Below, piece after piece: positions 7,954-16,304 of a DNA stretch of 64,000 bases; the first letter of the stretch is position 1, and every line of letters starts with the position of its first letter. The DNA comes from Shinella lacus (lineage in GTDB: Bacteria > Pseudomonadota > Alphaproteobacteria > Rhizobiales > Rhizobiaceae): contig NZ_WHSB02000011.1 in the NCBI RefSeq assembly GCF_010994755.1, positions 62,001-126,000 on the forward strand, written 5' to 3'. The translations under genes and the position numbers were made by a program. The notes under the pieces were generated by a model, which was not told the DNA's origin, did no database searches, and was given only the letters and a program-made list of their open reading frames with translations.

Positions 7954-8892
7954 ATGACAAACGAGATCTCCTCACCCGCTCCGGACAGCGGCTTCCTGGT
8001 TGCCGCGCTCTATCATTTCGTCTCGGTTCCGCGCTTTGCGGATCTGCGCGACCCCTTGCAGGCGCTCTGCGAGGAAAACGGCGTGCGCGGCACGCTGCTT
8101 CTCGCCCATGAAGGCATCAACGGCACGATCGCCGGTCCCCATGCCGGCATCCGCACGGTGCTTGACTTCCTGCGTAGCCAGCCGGAATTTTCCGGGCTGG
8201 AGCACAAGGAAAGTTTTGCCGCCGACATGCCGTTCCTGCGCATGAAGGTGCGGCTCAAGAAGGAGATCGTCACAATGGGCGTCGAGGATATCGACCCCAC
8301 GCGCTCCGTCGGCACCTATGTGGCGCCCGCGGACTGGAACGCGCTGATCTCCGATCCGGACACCATCGTCATCGACACGCGCAACGACTACGAGACGGCG
8401 ATCGGCATGTTCAAGGGCGCGGTCGACCCGAACACCAAGACGTTCCGCGAATTTCCCGACTGGGTGCGCAGCAATACCGGCCTGCACAACAAGCCGAAGA
8501 TCGCCATGTACTGCACCGGCGGCATCCGCTGCGAGAAGGCCACGGCCTTCATGAAGGAGCAGGGTTTCGACGAGGTCTTTCACCTCAAGGGCGGCATCCT
8601 GAAATATCTCGAAGAGGTGCCGGCGGAAGAGAGCCTGTGGGAAGGCGCCTGCTTCGTCTTCGACGAGCGCGTCTCCGTGCTGCATGGGCTTGAGGAAGGC
8701 GAGCACAAGCTCTGCCGCGCCTGCCGCCATCCGCTGACCGCCGAAGACACCACCTCGGCGCTCTACGAGCCCGGCGTTTCCTGCCCGCATTGCCACGCCA
8801 GCCGCAGCGACGAAGACCGCCTGCGCTTCCGCCAACGCCAGAAGCAGATGGACCTCGCCAGGAAGCGCGGCGAACGCCACCTCGGCAAGTAA
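7954..8892 (+). CDS. trhO: tRNA uridine(34) hydroxylase, rhodanese domain
   Basis: The 312-residue protein matches the TrhO/YceA family, which hydroxylates U34 of tRNAs on the way to mo5U/cmo5U. An N-terminal acylphosphatase-like domain contains [16 protein letters not shown]. The rhodanese domain spans about residues 125-225 with IDTRNDYE and the active-site loop [11 protein letters not shown], where C187 is the catalytic cysteine. A C-terminal cysteine-rich extension (CRACRHPL and [12 protein letters not shown]) looks like a zinc knuckle, as in the bacterial family. ATG 7954 is chosen; a GTG 9 nt upstream is also in frame. The stop is immediately adjacent to the stop of the convergent GGDEF-EAL gene (no gap). 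Confidence 0.93.
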   Translation: MTNEISSPAPDSGFLVAALYHFVSVPRFADLRDPLQALCEENGVRGTLLLAHEGINGTIAGPHAGIRTVLDFLRSQPEFSGLEHKESFAADMPFLRMKVRLKKEIVTMGVEDIDPTRSVGTYVAPADWNALISDPDTIVIDTRNDYETAIGMFKGAVDPNTKTFREFPDWVRSNTGLHNKPKIAMYCTGGIRCEKATAFMKEQGFDEVFHLKGGILKYLEEVPAEESLWEGACFVFDERVSVLHGLEEGEHKLCRACRHPLTAEDTTSALYEPGVSCPHCHASRSDEDRLRFRQRQKQMDLARKRGERHLGK

Positions 8893-11088
8893 CTAGCCCG
8901 CGACAGCCTGCACGTCGGTCGGGGGCGCCAGCAATTCGCCGATCGCCTTCTCGCTCATCGGACGGGCGAAAAAGTAGCCCTGGAGCTGGTCGCAGCCGCA
9001 GAGATGCAGGAATGCGGCCTGTTCTGCGGTCTCCACGCCCTCCGCCGTCACCGGCATGTCGAAGGAAGCGGCAAGCGCCACCGTCGCCTGTAGCATCGCG
9101 CCGCCCTTGGCCGATTGTTCACCGGCGATGGTCAGCGAGCGGTCGATCTTCAGGCGATCGAAGCCGAAGCGGATGAGGTAGCCGATGCTGGAAAAGCCGG
9201 CGCCGAAATCGTCGAGCGCGATGCGCACGCCGCCGGCCTTCAGCCGGTCCATGACGAGCTTGGCGCGGCCGGGATTCTGGATAAAATAGCCCTCGGTGAT
9301 CTCCAGCGTGACGCGCGACGGCTCGATGCCGGCGGCCTCGATGATGCCGAGCGCCTGGTCCGGGAAATAGGGATTGCGGAACTGCGCCGGCGAGACGTTG
9401 ATCGAGACGCCGATCTCCGGCCAGTTGCGCGCCGCCTCGCAGGCGCGGCGCAGCACCAGCGGCCCGAGCACATCGATGACACCGGTCGCTTCCGCCAGCG
9501 GAATGAAGACATCCGGCGGCACCGACACCGTACCGCCGCGATACCAGCGGGCGAGCGCCTCGACGCCGCAGATCTCGCGCCCGCGCGCCTTGACGATCGG
9601 CTGGAACACCACATCGATCTCACCGCGCACCACGGCGGCGCGCAGCGCATCCTCCATCTCGCGTCGCTCGTCGCGGTCGTCGTCCATCAGCGTTTCGTAG
9701 TGCATGGCGCGCCCGCGACCGGCATGTTTTGCCCGGTACATGGCGACGTCGGCGCGGCGCAGCAGTTCCTCGCCCAGGACCACGCCCTTGCGCGAGACGG
9801 CAAGGCCGATGCTGGCGCCGACGACGGCGACACGCTCGCCGATCGCGAAGGGCTCGGAGAAGAAATCGAGGATGGAGCGGGTGAGGCGCTCGGCCTCTCC
9901 GCCATCGGCACTGTCGAGGAAGACGATGGCGAACTCGTCGCCGCCGATGCGGGCAAGCATGGCCTTTGCCGGAACGAGGCGGGACAGCCCGGCCGAAACG
10001 CCTCGGATCAGCCGGTCGCCGACCGCATGGCCGTAAAAATCGTTGACGTCCTTGAAGCCGTCGAGGTCAAGATAGAGCATCACCACGTCGCGCGCCTCGA
10101 CGATCGCACGCGCATTCAGTTCGTCGAGGCCGAGATAGAGGCCGGTGCGGTTCCGGAGCCCGCTCAGCCGGTCGGTCAGGGCCTGGGTGCGTGCGGTGTT
10201 CTCATCGGCCTTGAGGCGGATCGCGAAGGCGGCCCCCGTCAGCACGAGCAGCGCGAAGAAGAAGATCACGCCGGCGAGCGCCAGCACGACGAGCGGGCGC
10301 ACCTGCGCATAGCTCTGGTCACCGGGCGAACTCGGCGTCCAGGAGAGGAAGCCCAGCGTCTTGCCGTCGGGATCGGTCAGGACCACGCCATTGTGCCCCT
10401 CGGGAGACCCCTCCTCCAGCATCAGGCCGGAGATCAGGAAGTTTTCGGCAATGCGCGCGATGCGCGCCGGCGTGAGATGCCGGATGATGAAGAGCGTGCG
10501 CAGCGCATCCGCCGGCGCCTTCACCGCATCGGAGACCGGGCGGATGGCCGAGACCGCCGCGACCGCCGGTCCGTCCGGCGTCTGCAGAAAGGCGCCCAGT
10601 TCCTCACCCGGCTCCAGGCCGGCATGCAGGATCTTTCGCTGCATCTCCACGAAGGCCGCCCCGCCATAGGCGCGTGCATCCGCCGCGAAGGGCGCGCCGT
10701 CGCGGTAGGCGAGGATGGTGCCGCCCTTCTCATCGACGATAAAAACCGTATCGAAAAGCGGTCCGCCTTCTGTCGCGAGCCCAATATTGGTGGTGAGCCA
10801 GGGCATGTCGGCGTTGCCGTAAACGGCCGTTACCGCATCGTCCCAAACCGAATAGTCGCGCACGGTGGTGACCATGGAACTGCGCATGGAGGAGAGCGCG
10901 CCATACACCGTCTGACGCGTGCGCTCCTGGTCGAGCTCGTTCGCGCGGGTCGCGAGGAAACCGAGCGCCATCATGACGAGAATGGTGGCGAGGCTGACGA
11001 CGACGGCAAACGACGCGAGCACGCCCAGAACGACCGCAAGCCGTCGGGCGCCGATCATGCCAGAAAGGTGGCGCGCAAGTCGCAGCAT
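8893..11088 (-). CDS. CHASE4-GGDEF-EAL membrane sensor of cyclic di-GMP
   Basis: The 731-residue protein has an N-terminal membrane helix (about 16-45), a periplasmic CHASE4-like sensor (about 50-240, with RDYSVWDDAVTAVYG), a second helix (about 262-285), a GGDEF domain (about 300-460) and an EAL domain (about 475-720). The diguanylate cyclase signature RIGGDEFAIV is intact. The phosphodiesterase residues also look intact: EALARW, INVSPAQF, EITEG, DDFGAGFSS, KIDRS and AEGVET. So either activity, or both, could be functional. GGAGAAG precedes the ATG. It is convergent with trhO. A second c-di-GMP-type protein (HD-GYP) is encoded 1.6 kb away. Confidence 0.93.
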   Translation of the reverse strand: MLRLARHLSGMIGARRLAVVLGVLASFAVVVSLATILVMMALGFLATRANELDQERTRQTVYGALSSMRSSMVTTVRDYSVWDDAVTAVYGNADMPWLTTNIGLATEGGPLFDTVFIVDEKGGTILAYRDGAPFAADARAYGGAAFVEMQRKILHAGLEPGEELGAFLQTPDGPAVAAVSAIRPVSDAVKAPADALRTLFIIRHLTPARIARIAENFLISGLMLEEGSPEGHNGVVLTDPDGKTLGFLSWTPSSPGDQSYAQVRPLVVLALAGVIFFFALLVLTGAAFAIRLKADENTARTQALTDRLSGLRNRTGLYLGLDELNARAIVEARDVVMLYLDLDGFKDVNDFYGHAVGDRLIRGVSAGLSRLVPAKAMLARIGGDEFAIVFLDSADGGEAERLTRSILDFFSEPFAIGERVAVVGASIGLAVSRKGVVLGEELLRRADVAMYRAKHAGRGRAMHYETLMDDDRDERREMEDALRAAVVRGEIDVVFQPIVKARGREICGVEALARWYRGGTVSVPPDVFIPLAEATGVIDVLGPLVLRRACEAARNWPEIGVSINVSPAQFRNPYFPDQALGIIEAAGIEPSRVTLEITEGYFIQNPGRAKLVMDRLKAGGVRIALDDFGAGFSSIGYLIRFGFDRLKIDRSLTIAGEQSAKGGAMLQATVALAASFDMPVTAEGVETAEQAAFLHLCGCDQLQGYFFARPMSEKAIGELLAPPTDVQAVAG

Positions 11089-11173
11089 CGTCTTCTCCGA
11101 CCAAGCTGCGATGATGCGGCAGAACCGTTATGAATCCTTTACAGTACAGGCGACAATGCGAGGGATAACAGCC

Positions 11174-12544
11174 TCAGGTCGTGCGATGGTTGCCCTTCGG
11201 GAACTGGCCGGCAAGCGCGGCGTACCAGTGGCCGCTCTTCTTCACGGTGCGCTGCTGCGTCTCATAGTCCACATGCACGATGCCGAAGCGCATGCGGTAG
11301 CCCTCCGCCCACTCGAAATTGTCCATCAGGCTCCAGGCGAAATAACCGCGCATGGGATAGCCCTCGCCGATCAGGTCCGCCGTGATGCCGAGATGGTCGG
11401 CGATGTAGTCAAGACGCGGCTGGTCGTCCACCGCACCATCCTCGATGCCCATATTGTAGCAGGCGCCGTTTTCCGTGATGTAGCAATCGGGCAGCGCATA
11501 ATCCGCATTGAGCTTGCGGATGAGATCGCCGAGCGCGGGTGCAAAAACCTCCCAGCCGATATCGGTCTTGACGTCGGCGACCGGCGGGGCCGGCACCGTC
11601 GCCGGGAACTCCGCACCCTCGGCCGGATCGTTGGAAACCCGCATGGGCGTATAATAGTTGAGACCCCACCAATCGAGCTTCTGGCTGATCGTTTCCATGT
11701 CGCCCGGCTCGATTGCCGGCATGCGGTGGCCGAGCGCGGAGAGGAAGGATGCCGGATATTCGCCCTTGAAGACCGGACCGAAGAAGACGCCATTGTGGAA
11801 GTCGAAGGCGCGGGCGGCGGCCGCCTGATCCGCAGCATCGTCGCTGCCGGCATGGATGGAATGGGCGTTCAGCACGAGGCCGACGGGAAGCGTCGGCCGC
11901 TCGGAGCGGATGGCCGCGACGCCGAGACCGTGCGCGAGGTTGGTGAAATGAAGGGCGTGCAGCGCCGCATCCATGTTGCGCTCGCCGGGCGCATGGATGC
12001 CGTAGAGATGGCTGAGCCAGACGGAGCACCAGGGCTCGTTGAAGGTCGCCACCGAATCCAGCCGGTCGCCGAGCCGCGCGATGACCGTTTTTGCGTAGCG
12101 CTGGAAGGCATAGGCCGTCTGCCGCGCCGTCCAGCCGCCGTCGCCGGCCAGCATCAGCGGCAGGTCCCAGTGGTAGAGCGTCGCAAAAGCCTTTATGCCG
12201 CGCGCCTTCAGGCCGTCGACGAGGCGGTCGTAGAAATCCAGCCCCTTCTCGTTTACCGGCCCGGTGCCTTCCGGAATGATGCGTGGCCAGGCGATGGAGA
12301 AACGATAGGCCTCGACGCCGAGCGACTGGATGAGGTCGAGGTCTTCCTCCAGCCGATTGTAATGGTCGCAGGCCAAGTCGCCATTGTGCCGCCCGAAGAC
12401 CCGGCCGGGCATGTTGGAAAAGGCATCCCAGATCGACGGCTTGCGGCCATCGGTCTTCGTCGCCCCCTCGATCTGGAAGGCGGCCGTCGCCACGCCGAAC
12501 ACGAAATCGCCGGGAAAACGTCCGGCAAGCGCCTTGGGATCCAT
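11174..12544 (-). CDS. GH1 beta-glucosidase
   Basis: The 456-residue cytoplasmic enzyme is a complete glycoside hydrolase family 1 protein. The acid/base is E170 in SVATFNEP and the nucleophile is E358 in CYITENGA. The N-terminal signature FVFGVATAAFQIEGA and the C-terminal YFAWSLMDNFEWAEGY (aglycone/glucose-binding tryptophans) are present. It probably hydrolyses beta-glucosides or cello-oligosaccharides after uptake. No signal peptide is visible. Two in-frame ATGs (12550 and 12544) are possible; GAGA lies 8 nt before the second, so I use 12544. A perfect 18-bp palindrome 43 bp upstream is a likely operator. Confidence 0.93.
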   Translation of the reverse strand: MDPKALAGRFPGDFVFGVATAAFQIEGATKTDGRKPSIWDAFSNMPGRVFGRHNGDLACDHYNRLEEDLDLIQSLGVEAYRFSIAWPRIIPEGTGPVNEKGLDFYDRLVDGLKARGIKAFATLYHWDLPLMLAGDGGWTARQTAYAFQRYAKTVIARLGDRLDSVATFNEPWCSVWLSHLYGIHAPGERNMDAALHALHFTNLAHGLGVAAIRSERPTLPVGLVLNAHSIHAGSDDAADQAAAARAFDFHNGVFFGPVFKGEYPASFLSALGHRMPAIEPGDMETISQKLDWWGLNYYTPMRVSNDPAEGAEFPATVPAPPVADVKTDIGWEVFAPALGDLIRKLNADYALPDCYITENGACYNMGIEDGAVDDQPRLDYIADHLGITADLIGEGYPMRGYFAWSLMDNFEWAEGYRMRFGIVHVDYETQQRTVKKSGHWYAALAGQFPKGNHRTT

Positions 12545-12587
12545 CGTCATCGTCTCTGAAATGCGGCGGGAGGGACGCCCGCGAGCC

Positions 12588-12605
12588 TACTGCAACGTTG
12601 CAGTA
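12588..12605. promoter_or_regulatory. Perfect 18-bp palindromic operator upstream of the beta-glucosidase
   Basis: TACTGCAACGTTGCAGTA is a perfect inverted repeat with the central CG typical of LacI-family operators. It is 43 bp before the GH1 start and overlaps a possible minus-strand -10 region. It lies in the 179-bp divergent gap to the HD-GYP gene, so either gene could be controlled. No LacI gene is adjacent. Confidence 0.6.
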
Positions 12606-12723
12606 TTGCCGTTTTCAACAAAAATCAATGGTCTTCATGGCCTGCACGACCAGATTGGCAGCCGTCAATCCACCTCACCCGGGCGCGTATTAATCAGCCA
12701 TTCCTTAAACGAAGGTTAGGACC

Positions 12724-13671
12724 TTGCCCTTTAAAGTGCCCATGGCTTGGGACGGAGACACTTACGTGGTACGGCGAATTCCAAAGCATCTTGTCCGCAA
12801 GGGCATGTTCGTGGAATCGGTGGAATGCCCAAACGCCGAGTTTTCGGACCGGCGGTTCCTCGTGCAGTCCGATGAGACCGTGCGCGCCATCCTCGCCACC
12901 TCCGCCGCCTATGCTTTGGTCAATCCGCAAAAGAGCACCGTCGACATCGACACGGCCACCGCCCCCTCGCCCGCGCAAAAGCAGGCCGAGGAGCGCAAGC
13001 TCACCACCGAGACGGTGGCGCAATCCGCCCGGTCGCTGCGCGAGAGTTTTGCCGCCGCCCAAGCCGGCCAGCTTGAAATCGAGGCGCTCGGGCCGGTCGC
13101 CGACGATATTTCCGACCGCATCGACGCAGCGCCGGATATCTTTTTGAAGGTCACCCGGCTGAAGACCAAGGACGAAGGCACCTATGTGCATTCGCTGGCC
13201 GTAAGCGCGCTGATGATGCGGCTCGCCCGCCTGATGCATTATGAGGACGGCGCGGTGCGGGAGCTGGGCGTCGCCGGCCTGCTGCACGATGTCGGCAAGC
13301 TGATGGTGCCGAACGCCATCCTCAACAAGAAAGGCGGGCTCGATACGGACGAAAGACGCCTGGTGCGCGGCCATCCGGAGATCGGCTACCGCCTCTTGAA
13401 GAAACAGGGCAACGTCTCCGATACCGTGCTCGACATTTGCCGCTACCACCACGAGATGCTCGACGGCAGCGGCTACCCGCTCGGCCTCAAGGCCGAACAG
13501 CTCAGCCCGGAAATCCGCCTCGCCACCGTCTGCGACGTCTTCGAGGCGCTGACCAGCACGCGCCCCTACAAGCGGCCGTGGACGACACGCGACGCGCTGA
13601 ACTGGATGTACGACCGCGGCCACCTGTTCGACAAGAAACTGGTGCTCCGCCTCGGCAGCATTTTTCCCTGA
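12724..13671 (+). CDS. HD-GYP domain c-di-GMP phosphodiesterase with DUF3391
   Basis: The 315-residue protein has an N-terminal DUF3391-like segment (RRIPKHLVRKGMFVESVECP, about residues 15-70), a polar linker, and an HD-GYP domain (about 135-300). The metal and family motifs are intact: HSLAVSALM, LLHDVGKLMVP, RGHPEIGY, YHHEMLDGSGYPLGL and CDVFEALTSTRPYK. It should hydrolyse c-di-GMP to pGpG/GMP. The start appears to be TTG at 12724, with GAAGG 8 nt upstream. An in-frame GTG (12736) and ATG (12742) are alternatives but lie too far from that site. It is divergent from the beta-glucosidase gene. Confidence 0.9.
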   Translation: MPFKVPMAWDGDTYVVRRIPKHLVRKGMFVESVECPNAEFSDRRFLVQSDETVRAILATSAAYALVNPQKSTVDIDTATAPSPAQKQAEERKLTTETVAQSARSLRESFAAAQAGQLEIEALGPVADDISDRIDAAPDIFLKVTRLKTKDEGTYVHSLAVSALMMRLARLMHYEDGAVRELGVAGLLHDVGKLMVPNAILNKKGGLDTDERRLVRGHPEIGYRLLKKQGNVSDTVLDICRYHHEMLDGSGYPLGLKAEQLSPEIRLATVCDVFEALTSTRPYKRPWTTRDALNWMYDRGHLFDKKLVLRLGSIFP

Positions 13672-13716
13672 CGGGAACACCGGCCGCCGCGATGGCGCGG
13701 CAGCCGGCGGCTTTGC

Positions 13717-14901
13717 CTAGACCTTCACCCAGGCACCGTTCTTCTTCGAGGACTGCACGCAGGCATCGACGAAGACCATGCCCTTGAGGCCATCGTCCAC
13801 CGTCGGATAGACGACGGCGGGATCGAGCGTTGTGCCGTTGCGCTTGGCGTGGATGGCGCGCGCGGCTTCCGAATAAATGTTGGCGAAGCCTTCGAGATAG
13901 CCTTCCGGATGGCCGGAGGGCACGCGGCTCATGCGCGCGGCCGCAGCACCGGCGCCCGCACCGTTGCGGGTGATCAGGCGCTTCGGCTCGCCGAAGGGCG
14001 TGTACCACAGGTAATTCGGATCGGCCTGCACCCATTCGATGCCGCCCTTGGTGCCGTAGACGCGCACCTTCAGGCCGTTCTCGTGGCCGGGCGCGACCTG
14101 GCTGCACCAGAGCATGCCCTTGGCGGCGACACCGTCCTTTTCCTTGAAACGCATCATGACATGGGCGTTGTCATCGAGCCGACGGCCCGGCACGAAGCTG
14201 TCGAGATCGGCGGAAAGCTCGGCAAGGTCGAGGCCCGAGACGAAGCAGCCGAGATTGTAGGCATGGGTGCCGATATCGCCGGTGGAGCCGCCAGCACCCG
14301 ATTTCGTCGGGTCCGTGCGCCAGGCCGCCTGCTTCTGGCCACCCGATTCGATGTCTTCCGTCAGCCAGTCCTGCGGATATTCCATCTGCACGAGGCGGAT
14401 CGTGCCGAGTTCGCCATTCGCGATCATCTCGCGCGCCTGGCGGACCATCGGATAGCCGGTGTAATTGTGCGTCAGAACGAAGAGCGCGCCGCTCTCCTCC
14501 GCCAGCTTCTTCAGCTTGCGGGCGTCCGACAGCGTCGAGGTCAGCGGCTTGTCGCAGATGACGTGGATGCCGCGCTTCAGGAATTCCTTGGCCGCCTCGT
14601 AGTGCACATGGTTCGGCGTGACGATCGCCACCGCCTCGATGCCGTTCTTCAGCTTCGCCTCGCGGATCGCCATTTCCTTGAAGCTGCCATAGCTGCGCGA
14701 CGGATCGAGCCCGAGTTCACGCGCCGACTGCGCGGCTTTTTCCGCCGAGGACGACAATGCACCGGCAACCAGTTCGTAGTGATCGTCGAGCCGCGCGGCA
14801 AAGCGGTGCACCGCGCCGATGAAGGCGCCGGAGCCGCCGCCGACCATGCCGAGCCGAATGCGGCTCTCCCGCGCTTCGCTTGCGCTTCCTTCGATTGCCA
14901 T
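13717..14901 (-). CDS. Gfo/Idh/MocA family sugar oxidoreductase
   Basis: The 394-residue NAD(P)-dependent enzyme has an N-terminal Rossmann fold (RLGMVGGGSGAFIGAVH) and a C-terminal alpha/beta substrate domain. The usual EKP motif reads CDKPLTSTL, so Asp replaces Glu, as in some subfamilies. The catalytic region GGSTGDIGTHAYNLGCF carries the Asp and His expected for hydride transfer. It likely oxidises or reduces a sugar, cyclitol or keto-sugar. It is the second gene of an operon with the sugar isomerase (12-bp gap). The DUF993 locus encodes another, distant Gfo/Idh protein. Confidence 0.9.
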   Translation of the reverse strand: MAIEGSASEARESRIRLGMVGGGSGAFIGAVHRFAARLDDHYELVAGALSSSAEKAAQSARELGLDPSRSYGSFKEMAIREAKLKNGIEAVAIVTPNHVHYEAAKEFLKRGIHVICDKPLTSTLSDARKLKKLAEESGALFVLTHNYTGYPMVRQAREMIANGELGTIRLVQMEYPQDWLTEDIESGGQKQAAWRTDPTKSGAGGSTGDIGTHAYNLGCFVSGLDLAELSADLDSFVPGRRLDDNAHVMMRFKEKDGVAAKGMLWCSQVAPGHENGLKVRVYGTKGGIEWVQADPNYLWYTPFGEPKRLITRNGAGAGAAAARMSRVPSGHPEGYLEGFANIYSEAARAIHAKRNGTTLDPAVVYPTVDDGLKGMVFVDACVQSSKKNGAWVKV

Positions 14902-14913
14902 GGGTATTCCTCC

Positions 14914-15966
14914 TTAAAGTCCGAGCATACGGCGGTTGGCGGCCTCATCGGTGCCGGAATCGGCGAAATCGTCAAACGCCTTCTCCGTGACGCGGATGAT
15001 ATGCGCCTTGACGAATTCCGCCCCCTCGCGCGCGCCGTCCTCCGGGTGCTTCAGCGCGCATTCCCATTCGACCACGGCCCAGCCGGCAAAATCATTGGCC
15101 GCCATCTTGGAGAAGACCGCGCCGAAATCCACCTGGCCATCACCCAGCGAACGGAAGCGGCCGGCGCGGTTGACCCAGCCCTGGAAACCGCCATAGACGC
15201 CCTGCCGGCCGGTCGGGTTGAACTCGGCATCCTTCACATGGAACATGCGGATGCGGTCCTTGTAGATGTCGATATTGTCGAGATAGTCGAGGCACTGCAG
15301 CACGTAGTGCGACGGGTCGTAGAGCATGCAGGCGCGGGCATGGTTGCCGGTGCGCTCCAAAAACATCTCGTAGGTGATGCCGTCGTGCAGGTCCTCGCCC
15401 GGATGGATCTCGTAGCAGACGTCGACGCCGTTGTCCTCGGCATGGTCGAGGATCGGCTTCCAGCGTTTCGCAAGCTCGTCGAAGGCGGTCTCGACGAGGC
15501 CGGCCGGCCGCTGCGGCCAGGGATAGACGAAGGGCCAGGCGAGCGCGCCGGAAAAGCTTGCCATGGCATCGAGGCCGAGATGCTTGGAGGCGGTCAGCGC
15601 CATCTTCACCTGCTCCACCGCCCAGGCCTGGCGCGCCTTCGGATTGCCGCGCACTTCCGGCGCCGCAAAACCGTCGAAGGCTTCGTCATAGGCGGGATGC
15701 ACGGCGACGAGCTGGCCCTGGAGATGGGTGGAAAGCTCGGTGACCTCAACGCCGTTTTCGCGCGCCTTGCCGGCGAATTCGTCGCAATAGGTCTTGGATT
15801 CCGCGGCCTTCTTCAGGTCGATGAGGCGCGCATCCCAGGTCGGGACTTGCACGCCCTTGTAGCCGATATCGGCAGCCCATTTGGTGATCGAGTCCCAGGA
15901 ATTGAACGGCGCGGCATCGCCGGCAAACTGCGCGAGAAACAGGGCCGGGCCCTTGATCGTCTTCAT
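14914..15966 (-). CDS. Sugar phosphate isomerase/epimerase (AP endonuclease family 2 fold)
   Basis: The 350-residue TIM-barrel protein belongs to the xylose-isomerase-like/IolE superfamily. It has the acidic and histidine metal ligands expected at strand ends: the VCYEIHPGEDLHDG segment, MLYDPSHYVLQ, RIRMFHVKDAEF and WAVVEWECALKHPED. The start ATG 15966 has a strong GGAGGAAG 7 nt upstream. Members act as isomerases, epimerases or dehydratases in sugar and cyclitol catabolism, and some relatives process 3-keto-glycosides together with Gfo/Idh enzymes. The exact reaction is unknown. It leads an operon with the Gfo/Idh gene and has an 18-bp perfect palindrome in its promoter region. Confidence 0.88.
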   Translation of the reverse strand: MKTIKGPALFLAQFAGDAAPFNSWDSITKWAADIGYKGVQVPTWDARLIDLKKAAESKTYCDEFAGKARENGVEVTELSTHLQGQLVAVHPAYDEAFDGFAAPEVRGNPKARQAWAVEQVKMALTASKHLGLDAMASFSGALAWPFVYPWPQRPAGLVETAFDELAKRWKPILDHAEDNGVDVCYEIHPGEDLHDGITYEMFLERTGNHARACMLYDPSHYVLQCLDYLDNIDIYKDRIRMFHVKDAEFNPTGRQGVYGGFQGWVNRAGRFRSLGDGQVDFGAVFSKMAANDFAGWAVVEWECALKHPEDGAREGAEFVKAHIIRVTEKAFDDFADSGTDEAANRRMLGL

Positions 15967-16011
15967 CGGTGACTTCCTCCCATGGACCTGACCGCACCGG
16001 GCGGCCAGTCG

Positions 16012-16038
16012 AAGATATTTTTGCGGTACGTACCGCAA
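16012..16038 (-). promoter_or_regulatory. Perfect 18-bp palindrome over the isomerase/Gfo operon promoter
   Basis: TTGCGGTACGTACCGCAA (16021-16038) is a perfect inverted repeat, 55 bp upstream of the isomerase start. A -10-like TATCTT on the minus strand (16012-16017) abuts it, so a bound repressor would block the -35/-10 region. The sequence differs from every other operator in this window, so its regulator is probably encoded elsewhere. Confidence 0.65.
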
Positions 16039-16144
16039 CGTGCGGAAAGCTATCGGCCTTTGGCGGGTCGGGCAATGCTGAAATCACCGTCGCGCGGCAA
16101 AAAGCGCTTGTGACATTAGGGCTGGCAACACCCTACCTCTCCTC

Positions 16145-16222
16145 CGTCATCCTCGGGCTTGACCCGAGGATCCATGGGCCTCTGCTGAAGAGTGGATCCT
16201 CGGGTCAAGCCCGAGGATGACG
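16145..16222. repeat. RIME/REP-like nested palindrome, copy 1
   Basis: Two 30-nt arms (16145-16174 and 16193-16222) are perfect reverse complements around an 18-nt spacer. Each arm is itself a hairpin (CCTCGGG-CTTGA-CCCGAGG). This mosaic of two palindromes resembles the extragenic RIME-type elements of rhizobia. It lies in the gap between the isomerase promoter and the transporter operon terminator. A diverged copy is at 49858-49943. Nothing else is visible in this 338-bp gap apart from the operator and the terminator. Confidence 0.75.
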
Positions 16223-16260
16223 TCGAGAATGGAGCGTGGGCTTGCAAACCAGCAAAATAA

Positions 16261-16287
16261 ACCGCCCGGGTCATCATGTCCCGGGCG
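16261..16287 (-). terminator. Terminator of the ribose-type ABC transporter operon
   Basis: A perfect 9-bp stem (CCGCCCGGG / CCCGGGCGG) with a 9-nt loop lies 17 bp past the binding-protein stop on the minus strand. It is followed by TTTATTTTG, a good U-tract. Confidence 0.8.
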
Positions 16288-16304
16288 GCTCGATTGCTGT
16301 CAGA

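Noticed and set aside
9115-11133. 672-codon open frame opposite the GGDEF-EAL gene
   Set aside because: The minus-strand frame carries intact GGDEF and EAL motifs. The opposite frame has no recognisable domain and a biased composition.
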